Source: Thuidium tamariscinum (Eukaryota; Streptophyta; Bryopsida; Hypnales; Thuidiaceae). From it: 64,000 nt of DNA. Shown one piece after another: positions 35,439-46,837 of this stretch. The DNA lies in assembly GCA_947034885.2 (NCBI GenBank), contig OX344749.2, forward strand, positions 8,261,501 to 8,325,500, read 5' to 3'. A model generated the notes under the pieces. It did not search any database. It had not been told where the DNA came from and saw nothing but the letters and a program-made list of their open reading frames with translations. Position 1 is the stretch's first letter. Each line of letters begins with the position of its first letter. Made by a program: the position numbers and the translations under genes.

Positions 35439-38400
35439 GGATTAATCTTCGATTTTGCTGCTGTAGTCTACAGACTTTGGACGTGAGAGCAGGTATTCTT
35501 CTCTACTAATTACAGAACACCGCTCAAAAGTAGGAACCTGTGGAACAGGATGATGCTGTAGTAATTTTAGTCCAATAATCGTTGATAGAACGATCACCTG
35601 AGGGTTAAAAATATGATTTCTGTTGAGCCTTCGTAAAATTTTCGCGTCCATGAAAAGTATTTGCACAGTGATGACTGGGCCTACGCTGTCAGTCTGAGAG
35701 GGTGTAAATATTGAAAGAAATGGTGTTTCGGTACATCACTGAATGGCAACTTCACTCCGTTGTTACTGCTCTTTGTACTTTGTACTGAAAATTTGTCACC
35801 ATTACTCGAATGTACGTCTTTCAAGTTGGGGATGATGATATTAGTCTTGTTCACGACTTATAAAGAAAATTTTGGACTCTGGTTGTGTTGGTTGTTATGC
35901 ACTTGTACGGCACATGTTAACAATGTTTCACTCACGATCATGACAACGGTGGATACTCTTTATTAGTCTTCCAAGTTACTCACTAGGGGAGTATGTTATG
36001 CAGTTCTTAACTCTCATTATTGTGATGCATATGTGGTGCAGTGGCGAATCAAACCCGTGTGGAACTTCCTGGATACGGGTCAAGTGGTGGAGATATATTG
36101 ATTTCTAGATTTGCAATGGAGTAGTTGCATCCTGATTCTTGCGACTATCTGTCAGATGAGTTTGAGGAGGATATTACAAACAAAGCACATTATTTTGGCC
36201 GTTTCTACTTAGTGGCGTTTCACAGTTTTTCCCCCCCACTAAAACCCAGCAGAGTAATTTTACTTGTAGGGTATGTGGATTAGTAGAACCGACGATACTC
36301 TTTTTGATTTGTCACGCTAGAAACCATCATGCCTCTGGTCACTATTTGTTTCCAATCAAAATTACGATGTGCGCCGTCTGGATAACCCATGCTCGAGAAA
36401 AATGGTGCTGTAGATAGGAGACATAACTGCATGGGACAGCGAAGCTGATGATTTTCCAGCAGGCTTTTGTGTAAATATCAACAGGTCGTATGTTTAGATG
36501 ATCGATGTGATTTTCGACGGTTAATTCTATTGTTTTCTTCGACTATGTGCTCTTGAGATTTACACTATATAACACAATCCGTTTGTTATGTATCCGTGTG
36601 CTTTTTTTTTTTCTGCAGCTTGTCATATCTCTGTTGCGATTTTGCCTAGTGTAAGTACCAAAGTCCTTTGATTGAGAGTTTCCTGTGGATTGCCTGCCCT
36701 TATTTCTGCGCTTCTAATCAGGTGATTTGTGTGCTTTCGGGTTTCCTTGTGGAAGTCGATCCAACCACAGAATCCACTGCTGTTCAAAGTAAAAACTCGC
36801 TCTACTGAAACAGGACAAGCAGAATGTTGACACACGGGAGTGAAGAAGTGTATGATGTCACCTTAAGGCTCTCGTTTGCTTGCTTCTCATTGCTTCCACT
36901 GGAACAGGTCGCGTTTTCTCCGAGTTCTACGTAACTGGAATCACATGACTTCGATGTCCACCAACTTCTGCAAAACTCCGCGAATTGGAGCGGGAGTTGC
37001 GGGCTTGCACGGAGATTGACAGGGGACTGAACGGGGGTTCGGAATGCAAAGTCCCTGCCTGGTTATCAATCAAATCCATGATGCATCGTAGGTTTGCTAG
37101 AATTAATTATTGAAATTTATCTTGAAGCTCTACGGGCGCCACAGCTAAACAATCCGCAAGAGGAGGCGAATTCCCCTAAAAAGCCGACGAGGTAGCTCAC
37201 TGTTTCTCGCAGCTTCCCATTGACAACAACCTTCGAAGTTGACCACGATTCTTGAGGTCTGATGCAACGCCGAAACCTGAGGAGGAGAGCAAAGCACAGG
37301 CAGCATCTTGCGAAGGCTCGCGTCAATGACGAAGAAAGAAAATGGGGCGCAGCAGTTGCAAGTACGTCGAAGCAGGTTGGGAGCAGGGTGACGACTAGGG
37401 TAGGGCAGTTTGTTGCCTTGTCTTGGGAAGTGCGACTGACGTCTTCCTCAGGGTATTGTAGGAATAATTCAATAATAATAATATCTTCCAAAGCAATTTC
37501 ACTACACTGCCGCTGCTGTAGTACTGTAGTAGAGCTTCAGCAGTAGCAGGGCACTAGGGGCATAGTGGTGGCACCCGCCACCTTCCGTGAGTTCCGTCTT
37601 CTTGGTGACGAACAGTCAATCCCCGCAGTCTCGCTTATTACGAGCTCCGTCACGGTCATGACTGCAATCGTTTGTGGTGGCCCCACTGTCCTTCATCGCA
37701 CGCGTCACTTCCATGTTTCCCCACTGCGTTATGTTCCTTGGCCATTTGTTTTCCAGGAAGGTGGTGCACTGCTGCGACGTGGAGACATGCAAATTGTAGT
37801 TAAAAAAATTTAGGTCGGTTGGATGTTTTGGGTTGCACTTTCTCAGTGGACATTTGGAAGACCAGGGAAGGCCAGGGAAGAAGAGGGTGGCAGTGGGGCA
37901 CTCTCAGTGATGCGATTCTTGCCACCATTTCGGGTGAGCTTCTAGGTTTGACCAGAGTGGCGGATTTCGCCTGTGACACTGGCTTGTTGGCCATTTCATT
38001 CACGAACTTTTACCGGCAGTCAATCGATCAGGGTTTGCAGTCGAGTGAGGCGCTTCAGTGAACTTTCTCTCGCCTCTTTTTTAGGCTTTCAGTGAATTTC
38101 ATTTCCTATCATCTTCCGCACCATCGCGCACTATGTGCGATTCTTTCGATTTGTCGTCGTCGACTTGCCTGTGACGTTTAGTCGCGCGATATGGGGTTCC
38201 GGAGACTTGAAGCTGTATTTGTGTGTAAACGGGGAGGAAGGGGTATGAGGCATTGTGACCATTTTTGAAGAGTGGCGACGAGGACGGCTCCTTTGGTGGA
38301 GCTTTCGGCACAGTACTGCTGGAAATCGAATTCTGTGGAGTTGAACAGGGCGGGCGCGGGGTGGGGAGTGAGCGTGCAACATGGCAGAAATTCGCCATGT

Positions 38401-38737
38401 GGGCAGTGAAGGGGATTCATTACGACAGTAAGTCGTCTATCAATTCAATCCTTGTGTGATGTCATCTTTCCTTGGCGATTATGTTTCAGTTGTGATCTGC
38501 ACTATCCCTGTGTTCTGTAATCCTGGATGAGCTCAATCGTAGGGTTGAAATTTTCGAACTGCGACGGACGTCGCGGCCTAGATTTCGACGCGCTTAACCT
38601 AATTTGTGGAATCAATGCTCGAACTCCCCATGTTTGATGATCCTGAAGAATTTTGTGGGTGGATGTGAAGGCGCAAGTTGAGTGAGGAGAAGGAGATTAC
38701 GGCTTCATACAGTTGTCCTCCATCGATCTATGCGGGA
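35439..38737. other. Intergenic region between TIFY gene and membrane-protein gene
   Basis: The first several hundred bases are probably the 3' untranslated region of the TIFY gene. A minus-strand candidate exon at 37117-37289 follows a good acceptor (CTCTCCTCCTCAG) and reads as coding-like sequence ending in a stop, but no partner exon is established. Open frames at 37262-37813 (+) and 38099-38398 (-, ATG start, 99 codons) have no known domain. The stretch 38400-38737 is the likely promoter and leader of the next gene. Confidence 0.4.
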
Positions 38738-39259
38738 ATGGGGACCCAGTCGGAGCCACCGCCGGCGGAGATTTATCCGCCCCTGACGATGGTGATTCGC
38801 AAGTCCAGCATTGTCGGAGTCTTGCTGGTGGTGTTGGGCTTCCTGTTGTGGTGCATCATGCAAACCGTGCGCTCGATTCAGCAGTGGCAACAACCGTCCG
38901 CGCAAGGATTGGACCCCTTTTGCTGGCCGGTGGTGGAAGCGTACCTCTTGCTCATCGCCTACCTGACGCTTTTCGTCACGGTCACGCTCTTCGCCTTCAT
39001 GATCCCGAGCTTGATCATGACATGGATCGTGACCTTGGTGCTCACGTACTTGTCCAGCATCGGGATCGGCAGGGAGCGGCACCGGCGCAAGGAGTTGGTG
39101 AGGATGGCCAGTGGCTGGGCCAAGGACATGTCGTGGTCGACTTTCAAGAGCGCCATGCAGGAAGGGAAAGTGTTCGGAGTGGCTGCGGTTCTCACTTTGC
39201 TCTTGTTGCCTTGGGTACTGGGCAGCTCCAACATCTTCGGTGGACAGGCATGCCACTGA
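38738..39259 (+). CDS. Small multi-pass membrane protein, unknown function
   Basis: A single-exon frame of 173 aa. The ATG at 38738 (GCGGGAATGG) is the first in-frame ATG; the frame is open 20 codons further upstream but contains only a TTG, bounded by a stop at 38666. The N-terminus is short and proline-rich. Hydrophobic segments lie at about 24-44, 66-88, 89-108 and 145-161. The loop at 112-143 is basic then amphipathic (RERHRRKELVRMASGWAKDM). The pattern (RRKELV..A...., then EGKVFGVAAVLTLL) resembles small plant 'transmembrane protein' families I cannot name with certainty. Two other long frames, one on each strand, overlap it; the hydrophobic one is preferred because its ordered membrane segments would not arise from GC bias. 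Membrane location is inferred; no function is known. Confidence 0.75.
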   Translation: MGTQSEPPPAEIYPPLTMVIRKSSIVGVLLVVLGFLLWCIMQTVRSIQQWQQPSAQGLDPFCWPVVEAYLLLIAYLTLFVTVTLFAFMIPSLIMTWIVTLVLTYLSSIGIGRERHRRKELVRMASGWAKDMSWSTFKSAMQEGKVFGVAAVLTLLLLPWVLGSSNIFGGQACH

Positions 39260-39339
39260 ACCTGGCGATGGTGGTACTCTCAGCATTTTTTTTTTCCTTG
39301 TATTATCATCATCATCATAGTGATGTGTCCATGAAAACT

Positions 39340-40060
39340 TGAACGTTCATGTGTCCACGAATGTTCGCAAGTGTATATATGGCAGTGGTGCGACAACATG
39401 ATCTGGGACTGGCCAACCCTAAAAGTGACTCAGGGAAATTCAATTAGGTTCAGCTTGTTGAACTAACTCTTGGCAGTGACTCAGTCCCTCAAATTTTGCT
39501 TTTCTTCTTTCTCGACTAGTATGAATGTCTTGAACAGGCACTCAGCTACCACTTCACTTATGAAAAGCTAAAAAAACTTATGCCGGTACTCTGTTCCACT
39601 TGAGGCCTTTGCAGGTGTAGAGCAGGGCGACGGTGCCCTCTCACTGCAATCGGATTTCCACTTTTCTTCGTTCTAGATTAGTGTGGAATTTCTTTGGACC
39701 AACAGCTACCCCTTCAGGTATAAAAGCTTCAATAAGTTATGTCTTTGTCTGGATCTCGACTGCCGATACTCTGTTCCATTTGAGGCTTCGCTAGTATAGA
39801 GCTGAGCTGGGCAATGGTGCTGGGGGTGTTGTAAGTATTATTAGTGTAGTCTGTTCTTGTATAGAAGGAATGTTCGCAAGTGGACATACGATAGTTATGC
39901 GACATTATGTGGGCTATACTAGCCGACCCTAAAAACGGGTCCAAGTGTTCTCATGAAAACTTAATCAAGGTTTAGCTTGTTTAGGTTTGGCAAGGTTTAG
40001 CTCACCTTTTGCAGAGGTTTAGTTTCTTCTGTTGCATTCAAATGTAGACTTGTCTTCACA
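39340..40060. repeat. Degenerate tandem duplications downstream of the membrane-protein gene
   Basis: ATGTTCGCAAGTG..ATA recurs at about 39361 and 39870, each followed by GCGACA..ATG and GGCCAACCCTAAAA / AGCCGACCCTAAAA. CAGCTACCACTTCA and CAGCTACCCCTTCA recur at about 39543 and 39703, each followed by TACTCTGTTCCA.TTGAGGC. These are two interleaved old duplications in the probable 3' flank. They are non-coding. Confidence 0.6.
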
Positions 40061-42168
40061 GGCAGATGTATTTGTAATGAGCTGTAATAATAAGTTACGT
40101 TATGTCGTGTCCGTCGGTTCTCTGAAAGTAGTCCGGTTTAAAAGACTCCGGTAATCAGAGATGATGTGATCGACGATTTTGCACTCAAAATTTTGTGCTC
40201 ATTTCTCCATCAAATGATTTGGGGATTATCTTGTTGGAGAGTTGCTGAGAATGTGCTACGATTAAGAGATGATGTCTCGTATCTTGAAGCTGTGAGAACA
40301 CGGAGGAATTGAGCAAATGAATGTGATAGCTGACTACATTGAAGACTTGGTATTGTGAATTATTCTTGGTTCTTAAAAGGATTATTTTCTTGCATGGAGT
40401 TTAATTTATTACAAATAGATTACAAATAAATTTTCATCAATCATATACTGGTCGATTTGTTTTTAGAAAAATCATTTTCAAATTTAAGAAAGTGAAAAGT
40501 CACTTATTCTTTGGCTCATTTTGTAGAAAATAAAGTTAACCATGAAGTGGTGAGTTTACATAAAGAAGAAAATTCACTATTGAGTTTATAAATTTTTTTG
40601 AAGTGTGGGTTGTCTAAAGGTAAAGGGAAGTCAACAAATAGGGAACTGTGGCCAATGAGGTAGAGGCATGTGTGACTTTTAGCTTTTCATTGTATGTATC
40701 TAGTGACAACCACTTCAATACACATCTTACATTTGGATTTGAACTATTTTTAAATTTTTTTACCTACTATACATCTTTTTTTGTGTTCTTTCTCTCTACC
40801 AAGTTCAATCTTGAATCTTGGCTTCAAATTTGTGGCAAATCTTTTATTTTTCTCATATTTTTTTGAAATTTAATAATAAAATAGTCATTATTGTAAGACC
40901 ATTCTTTTACTCTTTTTTGGTCCTAAAAATACAAGCCCTTTCCATACATGTGAAACTTAGTCACACTGAGAATGAGTGTAGGATGTCAACTTTCTAAAAT
41001 GTTATATATCCAAAAGAGCCAATCAAAGTGCAATTTTAGTTAGCTCAAATATGAATTTCCTTGAAGTAACCTTCACTTTTATGTTATAATCTTACAATCT
41101 ATGAATTGGGTTAAAATCAAATTTGGTAGAAATAATGAGGACTTGACTTTCTATAAGATCCTACGGTTAATTTTGCTTAAAATTGATTTATTGCCCATTG
41201 AGCTTAAACTCTTCATAACTTACAAAATTGGGATCCAAAACACTTTGAAAGTTGTAGGAAATTTTAAAAATTAATCATATAGGATTTCTAAAAAGTTCTA
41301 AAACTTAACTACTCATTATGTATATATAATTTCCTAAAATCCTTCAAGGATTAGACAACTTCAATAAATAGTTTACAATGATGACACCTTTTTTATTTCT
41401 TCTATCTATCTATTTCATTCCTTTTGGGAGAAATGAGATGATTTCATCTACCAAATTTTTGATGATATATACACCATTTCATGTGAAGTGAGTGCACTTG
41501 AGGTTAATATTTTATAATGAGTTTTTCTTTACTATATTTTCAATAATATATTAATATTTTAGAAATTGAGATTAATATTTTGTAAAATGCTACACAAGAG
41601 GATTGGATTAGTACTAGATACCCTAGTGATAATCTTCTTAGAAACCATTTTACTTTTCTTGTTTAGTGGTTGTTGGGGGGGAGAGCAAAGAAAATTTTGA
41701 AAATAACTTTATTTCTATTTCTACTTCTAAAAAATAGCAAAATATAAAACAATCCTAAGTGTGCACCAAAGGGAAGATTCAATTGGAAAGGCACCGCAAA
41801 ACCAAAAGGGTTTATCTTCGACGGACCCATTAGGGTTTTGCAAGCGGCATAAATTCTCTCAGTCATTGCCAGACGACGTCACGAAATCTTTCCTGGTTTG
41901 AATTCTCAAGCGTCACCTGATAAATTTCGCAAATGGCTTCCCCAAACTAGAAACCAAAGCGCTCAACAGGACGCGAGTCTTGTTCATGTAAGAGGTTGAC
42001 GGGCATTTCGCTTGCTAAGCTTCCAGAACTCACACCTGATTGATTCGTGCATTTTGGCAAGAATCGTCAACATTTCCACCGGCCGTGGCGTCCTCGGAAT
42101 TGGAGTCGCTGTCTAATTTGTGTTGGGAGGAGCTTCGAGTCGAATTTGCCGTCAAATTTGTGTTAGCG
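40061..42168. other. Intergenic DNA with dispersed repeat H and the leader of the next gene
   Basis: From about 40350 to 41650 the sequence is AT-rich. The part 40880-41290 is the plus-strand copy of repeat H (reverse complement of 16550-16975). From about 41820 composition rises, and the last 350 bp are the likely promoter and 5' leader of the gene that starts at 42169. No other gene is seen. Confidence 0.5.
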
Positions 42169-44818
42169 ATGGCGAAGGATTCTCTGTTTGGAGACTTGCC
42201 ACCTCCTGTCACTGCACAGTCCATACCTCCTCCTCGTACTTCAGCTCCGGAACCTGCGAAGGCTCCCCCCGTCTCTTCCATATTGTCTTCATCGAAGCGC
42301 TCTGTTCCGGACGATGACAGTCATGGTAGGATTTCTTTGTTTATTTTGCACTTTGAATTCTTAGGGTTTCGTTTTCTCCAAGTTCTGGTTGAAGCATCTC
42401 GCTTAATGGACACAGATTAATTTCTGTGTTTGTGGTGATGTCTTTGCTTGCAGGTAAGCGAGTTCGGTTCAAGCCCACCACAACAGAAGCGAGCAGTGAG
42501 CAGGTGGTGGAGGCCATGGCGAAAATTGCCTCCCACATTGGGAATTCCGGGAAATTTACGAAAGCCTCCAAGCTGGCGGTGCAATTGCTGCAAAGTGGAA
42601 GTGTCAACTCTACCACGGCCGATTCTTTCTTCCCGATTTTGAAGGAAGCCATGAAGAGACCTGCCAATGCGGTCGAGGCAGCACTGAGACGAGACTATCA
42701 GGCGTTGTTTACAGCAGTTCATGAAAAGCTTGAGGTATTTTCCTGACAGAGTCTCATCTCATTTCTGATTGCAGGTACTTGGCTCTTGTTCGTAAGTAGA
42801 TATTACGCGTAGCAGTTTATTCTTGCTGTGTTCTTGTTTTCATTACGGAACCCTAATTTGTCCCGAAATAATTACAATTTGTAATTGTTGGTTGCAACCG
42901 TAGTAACCCGCTCTTATCTTTTGAATAATTATCATGTTGACCTTTGCTATCGCCGGTGGAGACATGTTTCACTGGAGGTGCCATTGCCCATAACTGTACG
43001 TATCACTGAAAAACCACCAGCTTCGCTGAATGTAACTGCCTGATCGACATTCTAATCAGACTGCAGCAATTTGCACTGCTCAGATGTGCACATCCTTAGG
43101 CAAGCGTCATTTTCCAGAGTACACAGACGTTCAGTAGGGAAGTCTGTTTGAATAGTATATGACTGTAGTCAACTCTGGTGGTGGGTTTCAAGTGCTCTGA
43201 CCAGGTTTTCTGGAAGGTGAGGGTCAAGTTGCGCTTGAATTTCTATTTGTACGATGTCTCCACTGATATTTGCATTTTGTGCATTTGTTATCAACTCTGT
43301 TTACTCCAACCTGTGAACGGCAACTATATGAATGTTATGAAGATGCTTCATGGGCATTAGAACAAGACTCAGTTTCAATTACGTCTCCTTGTAAGATGGA
43401 CTAAAGTCCCATTGGATGTGATGACTGACTATTTGTATGATGGAGAATAGCGATCAATATGGAGTTTTTAATCGAGATGCTTTTGTCATTCATCTGCAGT
43501 GTTTTACTGGAGCTCAACAAGCGCAGATTGCAGTCTGGGAGTTCTGGGCTCTCGTAGCCAATGACTTCGTGACGGATGATACTTACGTAGTATGTCTCAT
43601 ATTTCATTCTCTTGCGGCAATTGCCATTAGTTCCTGCCTAGTTCTGTGTTGTTTTAGTTTTAGTATGTTATACAGTGTAAGAAATGCCTGAATTAATGGT
43701 TCAGTCAATCTATTTACACATGCGTCTGCTGCACTCATAGGTGGATAGTTTTTATGTTATAGGTGTTTGCAGGTCCCTATTTCATCAGCTAAAGGTGTGG
43801 AATCTTGTTTATTGCAGTTTTCAAAAGCTTCAGGGCGTGTAAGGCAAGCCATTGAGGAATTGCCAGAGGCCACTGACGAAGACAACAGGGTCGAGGATAG
43901 AGAGGAGAAAGCTGAAGCCGAACAAGCTGAACCAGTACCATCCGAGAAGGCCGTAGGAAATGTGGAAGAAAGTGACCCTTTTGGTTTAAGTGCATTCTTG
44001 CCAAAGCGATCTAAGAAGGAGGAGCGATTGAGGAAGAAATTAGAAGAGGAAGCTGCCTCGAAAAGAGCTCAAGAGGAGGCAGGAAGACTTCTGAAAGAAC
44101 GTCGGGAAGCCCTTCTGCAATGCCTCAAATTATCAGCTGAGCATTATAGACTGACTTGGTACGATACAGCCTCTCGAATGACCTTTTTTGAACCATGCTT
44201 AATTTTAGGAGTACCTTGCTATTGACGACGGTGCATACAGGGGTCCTCTATACTTTTACTAGTACTTTGAAGACTTCCATAGGCCTGGTTTGTGCGGCGG
44301 GTCCTTGACCCTCAATTTATCTCTAAAATTACATTCAAGATTACCCTGCACACTTGCCACACTATCATTGACTGCAGCACAGTTGTTATACATTCAATCA
44401 TAGTGAAAATTTGGGACCCAGATGGTAGGATTAATGAGGTTGGAGAGTTGACTCCTCTCTCCTGCATCTTCAAGGAAGTGCGGTTGACCTCCACAGCAAA
44501 TGGTAGATACTGTGAGAGGGAGATTCTAACACGCTGGAGGTTTGGCGATGCAGGGCACAAACAATTATTGACATACTGGTCAGACACGCCTTTGACAACC
44601 GTGCGAAGTTTTGCACCATGCATCAAGCTGCCATTGAGAAGCTGTGGACATCGGTGAGAGACCAGCAAGTTCACCGCAAGCAAGGCAAGTCCACGACTGG
44701 CAAGCTGGACGTGACCTCCTTTGAGCGTTTTCAAGAGCAGTATTCCCGTGAAACTATCAGCATCCGTCGTGCTGTTGGACACGCAGGTGGTCGATCTGCT
44801 GAGACTTGGCTCGGGTAG
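42169..44818 (+). CDS. Conserved plant protein of unknown function
   Basis: Five coding exons: 42169-42325, 42454-42734, 43500-43589, 43818-44158 and 44554-44818, all GT-AG, giving 377 aa. The start is ATG in GCGATGGC (MAKDSLFGDLPPP). A proline-rich N-terminus is followed by KRVRFKPTT (residues 54-62) and a helical block VVEAMAKIASHI...FTKASKLAVQLLQSG. Later come VANDFVTDDTYVFSKASGR (across the exon 3/4 junction), an acidic Glu-rich linker (about 190-228), DPFGL (229-233), a charged coiled coil (about 240-280), and a conserved C-terminal block WAQTIIDILVRHAFDN to ISIRRAVGHAGGRSAETWLG. I recall single-copy land-plant proteins with exactly this order but no assigned function. The charged composition suggests a nuclear or cytosolic protein; no signal peptide or membrane segment is seen. 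Confidence 0.9.
44325..44460 (-). repeat. SINE-like repeat J in intron 4
   Basis: The segment shares CACTTGCCACACTA.C.TTGACTG, ACATTCAA, GAAAATTT and GG.CCCA.GTGG-type phrases, in order, with 52785-52900 near the LRR gene. Both copies lie in or near genes and are about 130 bp long. This size and setting fit a SINE, but promoter boxes are not clear, so the class is open. Confidence 0.5.
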
Positions 44819-46331
44819 GCAATGCAGACTGCTGCAAAGATATTTCCACTGGTAGCGGCGAAACGGTTCCTCCTGCAGCGATGGGCTCATGTCGACGCGA
44901 GGTGCAGTAGCTGTATTCTATCAGTTTAATAGATGCAAAGTTTTAGAATCCATGAATGTGGCTTAAAATCTACGGTGTTGCAATTGTGTACAATGATGTA
45001 TAATTAATTCAGGAAACCAACAGTACGCTGTTGCAAACATCTGGTGTATGTTGAACAGAATTCGATGTGATCAGGAGCAGACGCTGGAGAGTGCACATGC
45101 AAGATGGCAGCTATATCGCCTTTGTTGATGATTCATACGATGTTATTGACACGGACAACTGCAGTAGACTGCCGAGTGCATTCAAAGAGGGGTAAAAAAA
45201 AGTCACGGTGGTACACGCAGAGAGCACAGAAAGAGCATGCAGCAGAGACACCAGCTCATGTCGGGGATTATCAAATGAGGTCTGCAAGTTGAGACTAAGG
45301 AAGACATGCATGAAATTTGGTCCTGCACGTTCCAAGTAGCACGGGCAGAAGCATAGTGCCATTAATACATGTCTTTTCCTAAAATAGTGTGAATCTTCAG
45401 CTGCATTGCCAAGACCTACGTTGTAATTGCTAAGGTAGGGCGTCAAGTAGTCCCCTTTTTGGAGGGGGAGGAGCCCTCACAATATTTTCCAGTAAGTTTT
45501 TCTTGAAAGACAAATTGATGCTAAATCTCCAAAACTCACTTTCATAATTTTCGAAACTGTCTGGATTTAGTTATGAACTTCGAATGTCAGAAATTATACG
45601 CACCTATTTGTGTTCCTATTTAGGAGTTACCATATCTAGGCACCTACTTAGACTTATTGGATTCACAATTTAAAAATAAATAAATGTAGAGCTTCTCATT
45701 GATGTTGCACCCAGGGGACTCTTTGCATCCATTTGGATTCTAATGTGGTTTTTCTATCTTCCTTCACGGTTGCAATGGTAATTCAAAAGATTGTGGAATA
45801 TTGAGTTATCTACAAAGCCTTGTCAAACCTCTTGTTTATAAGGTATGTCTTTTAAGATTTTTCTAGAAAGCATTTGAATCTCTTAACAAAATTTGGATTT
45901 ATTGGAATGACAACAAGGCATTGCTTACTCTAAATGTTTTTAAATGACAAGGCATGGTTGATTGCATACATTTTTAATTACATTGAGTTGTCTTTTAAAA
46001 TGGAGGTTCAAGTTACAGGTTTGCAAAAAGAGGGGATTAAGTTCAACTTGCACCAAAGTTGATCCCTCATTCCAACAAAAGCACAAGTACATTGAAGGAA
46101 GTCATATGACAATTGTTTCTTCAAGCAATAGCTTCACATCCTAGGGTTGATTTGCCACAACAAATTTCGTATGTCATTGTTCAATCATGTTCAATCACAA
46201 TGGGTTTGTAACCATTTGTCTATTTTTACTTCAATTGGAAGTGAAAAAGAATTTTGAGTGTTCTTCAACCACAAGTTTTATGTACAAATGAGTGATGAGA
46301 TAATAACTAATTCAAGCTTTAAATACTATAT
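44819..46331. other. Gene 3' flank and AT-rich intergenic DNA
   Basis: The first 500 bp are GC-moderate and likely include the 3' untranslated region. A solitary GCTAAGGTAGGGCGTC motif at about 45430 resembles the left end of the AAGGTAGG MITE family without a matching right end. The remainder is AT-rich and non-coding. Confidence 0.5.
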
Positions 46332-46837
46332 AGAATAGTGAAATTAGGTTTTCCTACTATAGTTTCTCAACATTTGGCACTATATAAATATTTACTTTTA
46401 TTGTACAAGAATGTACTACTTTTGAATCAAGAAAAGTTGTAATTGGGACTTATAAACTTCTACGTATATAGATGACAATATTTGTAGAAGTATTTGTTGC
46501 ATTAGAAGAAATTTGACGGCATTACAGGGCCATTTTGGGTCTGTTCCCCAAACGGTTGCTGTCAAGCTGGTTTTTAAAAATTAAAAATAAAATAAAATTG
46601 GGGTCTTGAAATATGAAAATAAGTCCAAAAAAAAATTTGAAAAACAAAAAAATTACGTGGTAGGGTCACGACCACGTAAGATTCAAGTTCACAGGGTAGA
46701 AATTGCGTTCCTGTAGTCCAGGAACCCACAGTCTCCTAATGCCTTCAAATTTCATCTAATGACTTTGATGGTTTGTAAAAAACTTTCTTGGAGTAAGGAA
46801 ACTTAATTGTTAAGACAACCTAATTTCACTATTTTCT
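46332..46837. mobile_element. Long foldback element G, copy 3, interrupted by MITE F
   Basis: The left end AGAATAGTGAAATTAGG and the right end CCTAATTTCACTATTTTCT are inverted repeats. The left arm matches copies 1 and 2 (ACTATAGTTTCT.., TTGTACAAGAATGTACTACTTTTGAAT). MITE F copy 2 sits inside at 46500-46761. The right arm is much shorter than in the other copies, so this copy is partly deleted. Confidence 0.72.
46500..46761. mobile_element. MITE F, copy 2, nested in foldback G
   Basis: The 262-bp element has terminal inverted repeats CATTAGAAGAAATTTGACGG / CTTCAAATTTCATCTAATG. The interior has GGGTCACGACC and AGATTCAAGTTCACA-like sequence, as in copy 1. Removing it joins TTTGTTG to ACTTTGATGG, which matches the empty site TTGTTGACTTCAATTGG of foldback copy 2. 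There is no clear target duplication. It is non-coding. Confidence 0.82.

Noticed and set aside
38705-39342. 193-codon minus-strand frame and 209-codon plus-strand frame over the membrane-protein gene
   Set aside because: Both are overlapping shadows in a GC-rich exon, rich in His/Arg/Gly without motifs; the alternative frame has ordered membrane segments.
44292-44890. 121-codon plus and 192-codon minus frames around intron 4 and exon 5 of the 42-kb gene
   Set aside because: They are shadows of the true exon 5 reading frame, which gives a conserved C-terminal block.
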